A stretch of DNA of 12,079 nucleotides from Crocinitomicaceae bacterium (GTDB lineage Bacteria > Bacteroidota > Bacteroidia > Flavobacteriales_D > Crocinitomicaceae): positions 1 to 12,079 of the forward strand of contig DQTF01000264.1 in assembly GCA_015662935.1 (NCBI GenBank). Reading direction: 5' to 3'. Under the pieces are notes generated by a model that was not told where the DNA came from, did not search any database, and saw nothing but the letters and a program-made list of their open reading frames with translations. The stretch's first letter is position 1; each line of letters opens with the position of its first letter. Position numbers and translations under genes: made by a program. Positions 1-7,088 of the stretch are shown piece after piece.

Positions 1-452
1 AAGTAGAAATTGACATCGAAGGAAAGAAAGTAATGGCAATCATTCAGGACATGCAAATGCACCCAGTGAAAGACACGCCAATGCACGTTGACTTTTTAGA
101 GTTGAATGACAAGAAGCCGGTTAAAGTTAGTCTTCCGTTATTATCAGCAGGTTCACCAATTGGTGTAATGAACGGTGGTAAATTAAGACAACCATATAGA
201 AAATTAAGAGTAATTGGACTTCCTGGAGATCTTCCAGAATCAATTACATTAGATGTTGCTGATTTACGTATCGGTCAATCTCTACGTGTTTCTGACATTA
301 GCATTGATGGCGTTGAGTTTTTAGAGCCTGCATCTGCAGTAGTTCTTGGAGTGAAAATGGCGAGAGGTGCGGTTGATGAGGATGAAGAAGAAGAAACTGC
401 TGAGGCAGAAGGAGAAGAAGGAGCAGCAACTGAAGAAGGAGCTGAATCTTAA
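1..452 (+). CDS. rplY: 50S ribosomal protein L25/general stress protein CTC (5' end missing)
   Basis: This is the C-terminal part of ribosomal protein L25 (CTC/TL5 type), which binds 5S rRNA in the large subunit. The reading frame is open from base 3, ten codons before the first ATG at 33, so that ATG is internal and the gene continues off the left edge. About 149 residues are visible. The stretch with QMHPVKD followed by HVDFLEL is the characteristic end of the 5S-binding N-terminal domain. It is followed by the beta-rich TL5 C-terminal domain (GKLRQPYRKLRV, then the LPESITLDV and LRIGQSLRV strands). The last 25 or so residues are a highly acidic Glu/Ala/Gly tail, usual for CTC proteins of this phylum. 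TAA lies at 450-452 and a strong terminator follows 21 bp later. The family call is secure; the missing N-terminus is probably some 50-70 residues, estimated from family length. Confidence 0.95.
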   Translation, partial: VEIDIEGKKVMAIIQDMQMHPVKDTPMHVDFLELNDKKPVKVSLPLLSAGSPIGVMNGGKLRQPYRKLRVIGLPGDLPESITLDVADLRIGQSLRVSDISIDGVEFLEPASAVVLGVKMARGAVDEDEEEETAEAEGEEGAATEEGAES

Positions 453-473
453 ATCTTATTCTTATAAAAAACT

Positions 474-503
474 AAAGGCTGTCCATTTGGACAGCCTTTT
501 TTT
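474..503. terminator. Bidirectional intrinsic terminator between rplY and the convergent amidase gene
   Basis: A perfect 11-bp stem (AAAGGCTGTCC at 474-484, GGACAGCCTTT at 489-499) closes a 4-nt ATTT loop and runs into a T-tract at 497-503. On the minus strand the stem is followed by AGTTTTTTA, so it can also stop transcripts of the amidase gene that ends at 541. The convergent arrangement of the two genes fits a shared terminator. Confidence 0.93.
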
Positions 504-540
504 ATTGCGGAGTATTTTTTATTGATAAGAGAACAAATAA

Positions 541-3504
541 TTATTCAATAACAACTTTCTTTACAATAAACTGATTCTTTATTCTTAATAAGACAGAATA
601 ACTTCCTGTCGCAAAGTTCGAAACATCAATCTGAGAAGAAGGCTGAAACTTCTGTTGCAAGCAAATTTTTCCTTTTGCATCAGAAATAATCACTTCAAAC
701 TCTTCAGATACATTCTTAAATTGAAGAGACTCAGAACTTGGGTTTGGATATATCACGATTGATTCTAATACCTTCGATAAATCATTGATGCCAGCAGTCG
801 AAACGTATCGTTGTCCATCACTATAGAATTCGTTCATTAGTCCTGCGTTATTCGTCGCTCGAACAGAAATGTAATAAATTTGATTGATAATTGGACTGGA
901 TAAAACAGATGAATAGACAGATGAAATAGAGTTTGTCATCCAAGAAACGACATCGTCCAATCCAGCAGAAGTTCCAATTGCAACGTCAAAATTAGAAACA
1001 TCAGAATGGATGTCTTCAATGTTCCAGTTACTTTCAATTGTAGCGAAATAAAAGGTGTCAATGTCAGCGGAGTTTCCATCATTTAAGATGTTTAATACTG
1101 GAGCCGTCACATCAATTAAATACACAGAAGAAGATGGTGTTGAGAAATTATTTGCACTGTCGATAACGACTGTTTTAATATAACCCGACTCTATAGCGTT
1201 CTCACTTTCAATGGTCATTTCAGAACTAACAGAAATTGTAACTTGATTATTTCTAGAGTGGTAAACTTGCACATTGTCAAAATCAACTGCACACCCTCCA
1301 GACCTTAAAGAAATAAAATTACCTGCTGTTAAAGGTGTTGCATCTTGCCATTCCGAAACAAACTCATCATCGATAAAAACTTTTATCCAACCAGTTGTAG
1401 GATTATATAGTACTTTACTGTTGTAGGTTTGTCCAATATTTAATGTGTGTGCAGTGAAACTTTGAGAAGTAAACACATTGTTATCAACGGAAAATATTTC
1501 AATTGCATTATCACTTTCTCTTAAATAAACAAAATAAGAGTTTCCTCGATTACTTAAGTTTGGATTGTCACAGAAAAAATGAAGTCCAGCACGTTGATTA
1601 ATATCGGAACTTGTTATTGTTTGATCCCATTCATAAAGATAAACTTCCGAAGAAATTTGATCGACAGACATATACGTGTTAGAGTTTTGTTCTGCAATAT
1701 CTGAGAACCGATAAACTCCACCATTCATGGAATAGGTCCCTGTAACAGCAAACCAACTATTTGCATTGTCTTCAAAAGTTTCATATGCAAAACGATTGCT
1801 ACCTGCCGCTTGCCAATCATTCTCCAAAAGATTTTTTTCTCCTACTAGATAAAACTTATCTGCAACTCCACTCATGTTATCGTTGTCAACAAAATCAACT
1901 GTAAAATCAGCTGTTTTCCAAGTTGTATTTGGTGTTATTAAAGTTATTGGAGAAATAGAGTCAACAGGAATAACTACCGGCTCTGAAATTGAATATGTAG
2001 CGTTCCATCCGGGTGCAGTTGTGCCGCAATCACTTCTAAATTCTACCACTAAATATCCTCCTGTAGATGTAATCTGCCCAGGTGAAGTAGTGCCTGTCCA
2101 ACTACCAATTATTGGGTCATTAATTGAATCACCATCGTAGATGAACAACTTATCATAATCTAATTCAATATCAAAGCTTGTAAAATCAACTGTTACGGAT
2201 GTGGATGTACCTGCTCCAAATCTCCAGATTAATCTTTCATCGTCTTGATAGTTTGATGAAGCGCCTCCAGAATCAAAGAAAGTCCCAGTAGGGTTTGTAA
2301 TATTTGTGAAAGGAGTATCGAAGTTAATCAGTCGATAATACCTTTCCCAATCCCAGTTGATACCTGGGTCTGTATGTGATTGGCTAGGGAAATGTTGGTG
2401 TCCTTTTATTTTTGTGCAAGCACCTAACGTATTTGTTCCAACTGTTGCTGCTCCATAAAAAGTTCTTAACGGTGGAATTCCATATCCACTATTGCAGACA
2501 TCTCTACTAAGGTCGGCAGAACTATTATACATAGGAGTTGTGTACCAAGAGGCGTCATCAATATACCCTTCATGCTCGTAACCAATAGTATATGGGTTTC
2601 CACTTCCAACATGCCAAGCCTTATTTGCTTCAAGTACCATCTGTGTTACTTGTCCATCGGACGAACGAATCACATAATGATAGGAAACATTAGAAGAACA
2701 ATTTTGTGACCAAGAAATAGCACCGGCATAACTTCCTTGTATTGTATGAATGGTAACAGCTGAAATAGCTGTGCCACTTCTTGAACTATAATTACAACTT
2801 GGCGCAGGGTTCCATATTGCAGGACCGTATTCTGTAGATTTATTCATTGATACAGGAGATTTATAAGCAACATTGCCGTCAGAAAGTATAGAATTTGCTG
2901 TAAATCGAACAGTTTTAGAAGATAAAACGGCAAAGTTGTCACTCCCAAAAATAGCTGGAAGATTAAATAGACTTTTCGTAAAATTAAATTCGGTGGCTTT
3001 TTCTTCAGAATTCATAAAGCGAAGAATAGAATATACTTGCATATCTCTTGCAAGCATGTTAACTATTCCAGAATCAGGAATTTCACTAAGAGAATGAATA
3101 ACTGCTCTAACAGATTGTCCGTTTACTCCATGTCCATCGAGAATTTGTTGCTGCTGTATCCTTTGGCTGAAAGCAATTGCATACGCCATGATTTGATTTT
3201 CGGCAGATTGCTTTTGTTCAGAAATACTAATCCCAGATAAAGTCGCGACAACTTTTCCATTCTCAATGAAATAATTTCCTCCATTGTCATGCAATCCCAT
3301 TATCCCAAAAGCTTTTGGAATACCTGAGCATCCCGCTTGTTGATTCTGTAAATGAACCATGTGGGTGTTTGTCCACGCAACTGCTTCTAGTATCCCTCGA
3401 GGGACTTCGGGATTTGCATTATACGCATCCTGAAAAGAGTTTTGAGCCAATGACTGCAAAGAAAATATAATCGCTAATGCGATGAGGGGAAGTAGTTTTT
3501 TCAC
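541..3504 (-). CDS. Secreted N-acetylmuramoyl-L-alanine amidase with CUB-like, lectin-like and T9SS sorting domains
   Basis: A 987-residue exported peptidoglycan hydrolase, predicted to cut the amide bond between N-acetylmuramic acid and L-Ala of the stem peptide. Residues 1-20 are a Sec signal peptide (cleavage after SLQSLA). Residues 22-200 resemble a transglycosylase-like fold (GILEAVAW near 37-44, GIMGLHD at 67-73) but lack its Glu. Residues 245-395 are the zinc amidase domain (Amidase_2/PGRP type): H253 in TIHT, SYHYVI at 274-279, H298, E310 in IGYE, H369 and D379 in HTDPG, the last two spaced as Zn ligands in AmiD. About 401-507 looks CUB-like (YDKLFIYDGDS), about 570-750 is a lectin/glucanase-like beta domain, and about 903-987 is the type A T9SS sorting domain (IYPNPS, then TGSYSVLLR). 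The start is GTG; no in-frame ATG exists before the upstream stop at 3544-3546. The amidase call is firm. Whether it acts on self, prey or competitor walls is unknown. Confidence 0.9.
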   Translation of the reverse strand: MKKLLPLIALAIIFSLQSLAQNSFQDAYNANPEVPRGILEAVAWTNTHMVHLQNQQAGCSGIPKAFGIMGLHDNGGNYFIENGKVVATLSGISISEQKQSAENQIMAYAIAFSQRIQQQQILDGHGVNGQSVRAVIHSLSEIPDSGIVNMLARDMQVYSILRFMNSEEKATEFNFTKSLFNLPAIFGSDNFAVLSSKTVRFTANSILSDGNVAYKSPVSMNKSTEYGPAIWNPAPSCNYSSRSGTAISAVTIHTIQGSYAGAISWSQNCSSNVSYHYVIRSSDGQVTQMVLEANKAWHVGSGNPYTIGYEHEGYIDDASWYTTPMYNSSADLSRDVCNSGYGIPPLRTFYGAATVGTNTLGACTKIKGHQHFPSQSHTDPGINWDWERYYRLINFDTPFTNITNPTGTFFDSGGASSNYQDDERLIWRFGAGTSTSVTVDFTSFDIELDYDKLFIYDGDSINDPIIGSWTGTTSPGQITSTGGYLVVEFRSDCGTTAPGWNATYSISEPVVIPVDSISPITLITPNTTWKTADFTVDFVDNDNMSGVADKFYLVGEKNLLENDWQAAGSNRFAYETFEDNANSWFAVTGTYSMNGGVYRFSDIAEQNSNTYMSVDQISSEVYLYEWDQTITSSDINQRAGLHFFCDNPNLSNRGNSYFVYLRESDNAIEIFSVDNNVFTSQSFTAHTLNIGQTYNSKVLYNPTTGWIKVFIDDEFVSEWQDATPLTAGNFISLRSGGCAVDFDNVQVYHSRNNQVTISVSSEMTIESENAIESGYIKTVVIDSANNFSTPSSSVYLIDVTAPVLNILNDGNSADIDTFYFATIESNWNIEDIHSDVSNFDVAIGTSAGLDDVVSWMTNSISSVYSSVLSSPIINQIYYISVRATNNAGLMNEFYSDGQRYVSTAGINDLSKVLESIVIYPNPSSESLQFKNVSEEFEVIISDAKGKICLQQKFQPSSQIDVSNFATGSYSVLLRIKNQFIVKKVVIE

Positions 3505-3523
3505 GTTGATTTGTTTAGTGTTA

Positions 3524-3531
3524 CGAATGTA
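3524..3531 (-). promoter_or_regulatory. Candidate -7 element for the amidase gene
   Basis: The minus strand reads TACATTCG here, one mismatch from the Bacteroidota -7 consensus TAnnTTTG, and lies 19 nt before the GTG start at 3504. I see no clear TTG -33 box at the expected spacing, so the call is weak. Confidence 0.3.
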
Positions 3532-3579
3532 TGAAATTCTAATCTAATAATAAAGAAAAACGGGCAATGATAATTCTAA

Positions 3580-3596
3580 TCCTTTAATATAAAGGA
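3580..3596. repeat. Small inverted repeat upstream of the amidase gene
   Basis: TCCTTTA at 3580-3586 and TAAAGGA at 3590-3596 form a perfect 7-bp inverted repeat with a 3-nt spacer. It lies 14 bp beyond the stop of the orphan frame at 3611 and before the amidase gene on the same strand. It could be a weak terminator or a protein-binding site. No solid T-run follows it directly on either strand, so neither role is supported strongly. Confidence 0.35.
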
Positions 3597-3610
3597 GATT
3601 TCTTTTGATT

Positions 3611-3877
3611 TTATGGAAGAATAAGACCATTTAAACAGAAAGAGCCACTAATAACCATCGTGTCTGCTGGTGGCTGATTACTATACCAAGGATAAGAATG
3701 GGCATAACCTGTAAATGTTCCAATAATAGGTCTATAAATTCCATCTATTGAGCTTAAAATACTCGTAGAAACATCAAAAGTAATTTCAGAGACGTATAAC
3801 GAATTGGTGTCGACCCCTACGCTTAAATCAAACTCCACTGATGAATTGCTTGTTATAGTTGTTATACCGCTTTTCAT
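3611..3877 (-). pseudogene. Orphan C-terminal coding frame, probable remnant of an exported protein gene
   Basis: From the first ATG this frame gives 88 residues, Ser/Thr/Ile-rich with predicted beta strands and a terminal strand ending SGSFCLNGLILP. The same frame stays open further upstream to 3991, and those codons also read like natural protein (SWFGDSITNFIVYS, then GLFVDFEIVYPG), stopping only at TGA 3992-3994 inside the end of ygiQ. That extension holds no ATG, GTG or TTG, and the ATG at 3877 has no ribosome site and no secretion signal. I infer that this is the C-terminal half of a small beta-rich exported protein that lost its start, signal peptide and promoter. A short intact gene starting at 3877 is the alternative. 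I do not recognise the family. Confidence 0.45.
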
Positions 3878-3971
3878 TTTACCAGGGTAAACTATTTCAA
3901 AATCAACGAATAATCCATCTTGGTCGGTCGAGTAAACAATAAAATTGGTGATACTATCTCCGAACCAACTC

Positions 3972-5873
3972 CTATTTTCCCCTTCTCTCTTTCAACCATT
4001 TAGGAACTTGCTTCTCTCCTTTGTGTTGATGATTCCTTTCAGGTCCAATCAATTTATCTGCTAAATCTGACCTATTCGCTTTATTCAATGATTGTCTGAT
4101 AAAACTGTGATTCTCTCGTTTGTACCAAAAGAAGAATTTTCGTTGATTGAGTTTATCCTCTTTCTTTTTAACCGTTTTATAAGGCTTTAAAGTATATGGA
4201 TGAACGCCTGAATAATAAATAACCGTTGCCACAGTCATTGGGGTAGGAGTGAAATCTTGCACTTGTTCCAGTTGGAATCCCATGTCCTTCGTTTCTGCAG
4301 CAAGGTTTGCCATGTCTTCATTGTCACAACCAGGGTGAGAAGAGATGAAATAAGGAATTAAAGGTTGATTTAAACCATGTTTTTCCGATAGACGATCATA
4401 GGTTTCTTTGAACTTGTGAAAGTATTTAAATGATGGCTTCCTCATTAGTTTTAGCGTAGCATCAGAAGTGTGTTCAGGGGCCACTTTTAAACGACCACTA
4501 ATGTGTCGTTTGATTACTTGTTCAATGTATTCTTCGTGGTTGCCATCGTTGTTTTTCTTGTTAAAATCATCCACCAATAAATCATAGCGAATACCCGAAC
4601 CAATAAAGGCTTTCTTAACACCAGGATGCGCATCTACTTTTTTGTATAAATTAGTTAAAGGTTTGTGACTAGTATCTAGATTACTGCAAATAACAGGATG
4701 AATGCAGCTAGGGCTTGAGCATTTAGCACAAATATCATCGTCAATACCTTTCATACGGTACATATTCGCTGAAGGTCCTCCAATGTCAGAAATATATCCT
4801 TTGAAATCTGGGTGCTCAACCACATTGTCTACTTCTCTCATGATGGACTTCTCACTACGAGATGCAATGAATTTTCCTTGATGTGCAGAGATAGTACAAA
4901 AGCTACAACCTCCAAAACAACCTCTGTGCATGTTGATGGAGAACTTAATCATATCATAGGCAGGAATTGCTCCACGCTTCTTATATTTAGGATGAGGCAA
5001 CCTCGTATAGGGCAAATCAAATGAGGTGTCAATCTCCTTTTCCGTCATTGTTTTGTATGGCGGATTTATCACTAAGGTACGTTCTCCAATTTTTTGAATA
5101 ATCCGATCAGCTTGCCATTTATTGGATTCAACTTCTATCGTCTTAAAATTGGCAGCAAACTTAATCTTATCATCTAAACAAACTTCATGACTGCTTAATT
5201 CTACCGTTGTCCAGTTTTTGTTTTTTGGTAATTCTTCTACTTCTTCTTGAATGAAGGCAACTTGTTTTAAGGTTCTTAAACCAGAAAATGGAACACCTTT
5301 CTTTAGCAACTTGAGAATTTCTCGCAAAGGTTGATCACCCATTCCGTAAACTAATAAATCCGCTTTTGAATCTTCCAAAATAGAAGGTCGTAATCGGTCT
5401 GACCAATAATCGTAATGCGTAACTCTTCGCAAAGACGCTTCAATACCACCAATCAAAACAGGGACATCAGGGTACAGTTCTTTGAGGATTTTAGAATACG
5501 TTTCCGTTGCATAATCCGGACGAAACCCTGCAGAACCTCCTGGCGTATATGCATCTGTAGAACGTTTCCGCTTATTTGCTGTGTAATGATTCACCATAGA
5601 ATCCATGCAGCCAGCCGTTACCCCAAAGAAATATTTTGGACGACCAAATTTCTTAAAGTCACGCAAATCGTCATTCCAACTAGGTTGCGCAACAATGGCT
5701 ACAGTAAACCCTTCGTCTTGAATTATTCGTCCAATAACAGCAGTGCCGAAAGAAGGATGGTCCACATATGCATCACCAGAGATTAAAACTACATCAACTT
5801 CTTCGAAGCCGTGTTTTTCAAGTTCTTTTTTGGTAATTGGGAGCCAATCAGTAATCGGTCGTTCGTTAATCAT
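3972..5873 (-). CDS. ygiQ: YgiQ family radical SAM protein (UPF0313)
   Basis: A full-length 633-residue member of the YgiQ family, a radical SAM group of unknown reaction. The N-terminal region (ITKKELEKHGF near 13-23, ISGDAYVDHPSFG at 31-43, VAIVAQPSW at 58-66) matches the family's cobalamin-binding-like domain. GGIEASLRR lies at 142-150. The radical SAM [4Fe-4S] motif is C319, C323 and C326 in GCFGGCSFC. A second cysteine group (C382, C385, C390, C396) is also typical of the family and may hold another metal centre. LKVAPEHTS at 462-470 and SSHPGCDNEDM at 511-521 are conserved family blocks. The C-terminus (QRKFFFWYKREN at 577-588) is the DUF3362 region. ATG at 5873 sits 4 nt after a perfect -7 element, which fixes the start. 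The gene is divergent from the lipoprotein gene, and its end overlaps the open frame of the orphan remnant. Family call is very secure; biochemical role unknown. Confidence 0.96.
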   Translation of the reverse strand: MINERPITDWLPITKKELEKHGFEEVDVVLISGDAYVDHPSFGTAVIGRIIQDEGFTVAIVAQPSWNDDLRDFKKFGRPKYFFGVTAGCMDSMVNHYTANKRKRSTDAYTPGGSAGFRPDYATETYSKILKELYPDVPVLIGGIEASLRRVTHYDYWSDRLRPSILEDSKADLLVYGMGDQPLREILKLLKKGVPFSGLRTLKQVAFIQEEVEELPKNKNWTTVELSSHEVCLDDKIKFAANFKTIEVESNKWQADRIIQKIGERTLVINPPYKTMTEKEIDTSFDLPYTRLPHPKYKKRGAIPAYDMIKFSINMHRGCFGGCSFCTISAHQGKFIASRSEKSIMREVDNVVEHPDFKGYISDIGGPSANMYRMKGIDDDICAKCSSPSCIHPVICSNLDTSHKPLTNLYKKVDAHPGVKKAFIGSGIRYDLLVDDFNKKNNDGNHEEYIEQVIKRHISGRLKVAPEHTSDATLKLMRKPSFKYFHKFKETYDRLSEKHGLNQPLIPYFISSHPGCDNEDMANLAAETKDMGFQLEQVQDFTPTPMTVATVIYYSGVHPYTLKPYKTVKKKEDKLNQRKFFFWYKRENHSFIRQSLNKANRSDLADKLIGPERNHQHKGEKQVPKWLKERRGK

Positions 5874-5877
5874 AGTG

Positions 5878-5906
5878 CAAAGGTACGTAAAATAGAATGA
5901 GCAAAA
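5878..5906 (-). promoter_or_regulatory. Promoter of ygiQ (Bacteroidota TTG / TAnnTTTG type)
   Basis: On the minus strand a perfect TACCTTTG -7 element (5885 down to 5878) is preceded, 16 nt upstream, by TTTTG (5906 down to 5902), close to the Bacteroidota -33 TTG box, whose usual spacing is slightly longer. Only CACT separates the -7 element from the ATG, so the transcript should begin at or next to the start codon and lack a leader. Confidence 0.65.
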
Positions 5907-5974
5907 GGAAGAAATATTGTTTGTAGGTGAATGTGAATTAACGAGTAAATATATGATTCGTTAAAACTATTTTC

Positions 5975-5982
5975 TATCTTTA
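5975..5982 (+). promoter_or_regulatory. Candidate -7 element of the lipoprotein gene
   Basis: TATCTTTA fits TAnnTTTG with one mismatch and ends 5 nt before the ATG at 5988. This is nearly the same placement as for ygiQ and the aminopeptidase gene. No TTG box is seen at the usual distance, so confidence is modest. Confidence 0.4.
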
Positions 5983-5987
5983 CAAGG

Positions 5988-6944
5988 ATGAGAATTTGGA
6001 GTTATTTATTAATCATTCTTGTTTTCTCTTCATGTTCAGAAGTGAAGAAAAAAATGTTGCGCACAAAAAAGGTTGAACACCAGTCCTTTCTTATCAATCT
6101 TGGGCATACGTATTCTGAAGTAGAGAACAATGTTTCTTTTCCTATATGGTTCAATGATACATTGGTGAAAAACCGAAAAATAAAATCCATTTCACGACAT
6201 ATTTTCCCCCCTTATGACGGTAGTGAAGCGAACAAACAGATTCCTGTTGAAACTAAAACCTATCAGTTTGATAAAAAGGGGGAAGTGTTAAAGTTTGAGG
6301 TTGATCGATTTTATGAATACGTTAAAGTTGGGGCATTAACATTTGACTATTTGGCTGCTAAAGATGAATACGGCTATTCTCCAGTGCAAATAAGTAATAC
6401 AACTGAAAAAAATGAAATTGCAGATCAATTTTCAATTTTTGAAAAGGAAGAGTATGCGGAGAAATTCTTGGTTTATAGAGGGCAAGAGTCAGGAGATTAT
6501 TTGTTCTATCTGAAGAATAGAAAAAATTGGGGAGGCTTATCTGTTGATTCAATCTTAAGACCAACACCTAATGATATTGTCGTTTTTGGCACCCCTATGA
6601 AACCGCACAAGAGTTACCAAGTTGAAAACACAGTCAATGAATTTAATGTTGTAAAGTACAGCTACTCAAAAGGCGACGATTTTTTGTTGAAACAAGAAAT
6701 TAATAAATTCCCCTTCCACACATTAAGAAGCATCGAGTATGATGACAAAGGGCAGTGCGTAGGATTCATTGATTCAACTTTCAGTGGGAAGAAATATTTG
6801 ACAAGAAGGAATTCTCGATTCATTTTTGAGAAAGGCCTGCCTGTCAGGTTAATACATGAAAGCAAATCAAACAATGCTGAGCACGGGTTTATTCAAGTGG
6901 AAGAATTTGTTTATGAATTTATGGAAAAGAACAAAGATGAATAA
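5988..6944 (+). CDS. Predicted lipoprotein of unknown function
   Basis: A 318-residue protein beginning with a short lipoprotein signal peptide: positively charged MR, a hydrophobic core (about 5-13) and a lipobox ending at C16 (VFSSC). Ser follows the Cys, which fits envelope anchoring. The rest is hydrophilic and predicted to be mainly beta strands. Two segments, near 91-110 (YQFDKKGEVLKFEVD) and near 249-266 (IEYDDKGQCVGFIDS), share the pattern Y-x-D-x-K-G followed by a hydrophobic strand and Asp. This recalls the strand-turn repeats in many Bacteroidota surface lipoproteins. No enzyme motif is visible and I do not recognise the family. It stands alone: divergent from ygiQ and separated by 144 bp from the next gene. 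The ATG is chosen because the signal peptide starts directly there and a -7 element lies just upstream. Confidence 0.85.
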   Translation: MRIWSYLLIILVFSSCSEVKKKMLRTKKVEHQSFLINLGHTYSEVENNVSFPIWFNDTLVKNRKIKSISRHIFPPYDGSEANKQIPVETKTYQFDKKGEVLKFEVDRFYEYVKVGALTFDYLAAKDEYGYSPVQISNTTEKNEIADQFSIFEKEEYAEKFLVYRGQESGDYLFYLKNRKNWGGLSVDSILRPTPNDIVVFGTPMKPHKSYQVENTVNEFNVVKYSYSKGDDFLLKQEINKFPFHTLRSIEYDDKGQCVGFIDSTFSGKKYLTRRNSRFIFEKGLPVRLIHESKSNNAEHGFIQVEEFVYEFMEKNKDE

Positions 6945-7001
6945 CGCAATTATTTTTTTAGATGGACTACAGTTACTCACTTCAAATCTTTCAATCTAAC
7001 A

Positions 7002-7036
7002 GGAGTTGGTTATTGAACTTGTCGAAGCACCGCTCC
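7002..7036. repeat. Imperfect hairpin element resembling a dispersed intergenic repeat
   Basis: The 35-nt segment begins GGAG-TT-GGT and ends ACC-G-CTCC, giving an interrupted hairpin. Its core, ACTTGTCGAAG, is the reverse complement of the CTTCGACAAGT-type core often seen in dispersed intergenic palindromes of Bacteroidota and other bacteria. Only one copy lies in this window, so its repeated nature is inferred from general knowledge. It could also act as a terminator-like or RNA-stabilising hairpin after the lipoprotein gene, though no T-run follows directly. Confidence 0.45.
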
Positions 7037-7043
7037 ATTTTTC

Positions 7044-7064
7044 AATTCTTAATTCTTAATTCTT
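7044..7064. repeat. Tandem heptamer repeat, three perfect copies of AATTCTT
   Basis: AATTCTT occurs at 7044-7050, 7051-7057 and 7058-7064, followed by a partial copy (AATT). The array ends 12 bp before the predicted -7 element of the aminopeptidase gene, so it occupies the place where a -33 box would lie. Confidence 0.9.
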
Positions 7065-7076
7065 AATTAATACTCT

Positions 7077-7084
7077 TATCTTCG
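7077..7084 (+). promoter_or_regulatory. Candidate -7 element of the aminopeptidase gene
   Basis: TATCTTCG matches TAnnTTTG except for one base and ends 4 nt before the ATG at 7089, again implying a leaderless or nearly leaderless transcript. The upstream -33 position falls inside the heptamer array and shows no TTG. Confidence 0.4.
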
Positions 7085-7088
7085 CGAC

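Noticed and set aside
33..35. ATG at 33 as the true start of the L25 gene
   Set aside because: The frame is open and L25-like before it, so the ATG is internal to a gene cut by the window edge.
370..450. Acidic Glu/Ala repeats at the end of L25 as a special repeat element
   Set aside because: An acidic low-complexity C-terminus is usual in CTC-type L25 of this phylum.
1874..2140. Open frames on the plus strand within the amidase gene (also 2873-3097 and 3037-3240)
   Set aside because: They lie wholly inside a well-supported minus-strand gene, have no recognisable motif, and look like its antisense shadows.
5415..5786. A 123-residue plus-strand frame opposite ygiQ
   Set aside because: It is antisense to the conserved N-terminal half of YgiQ and its composition (rich in Arg, Ile, Cys) is that of a shadow frame.
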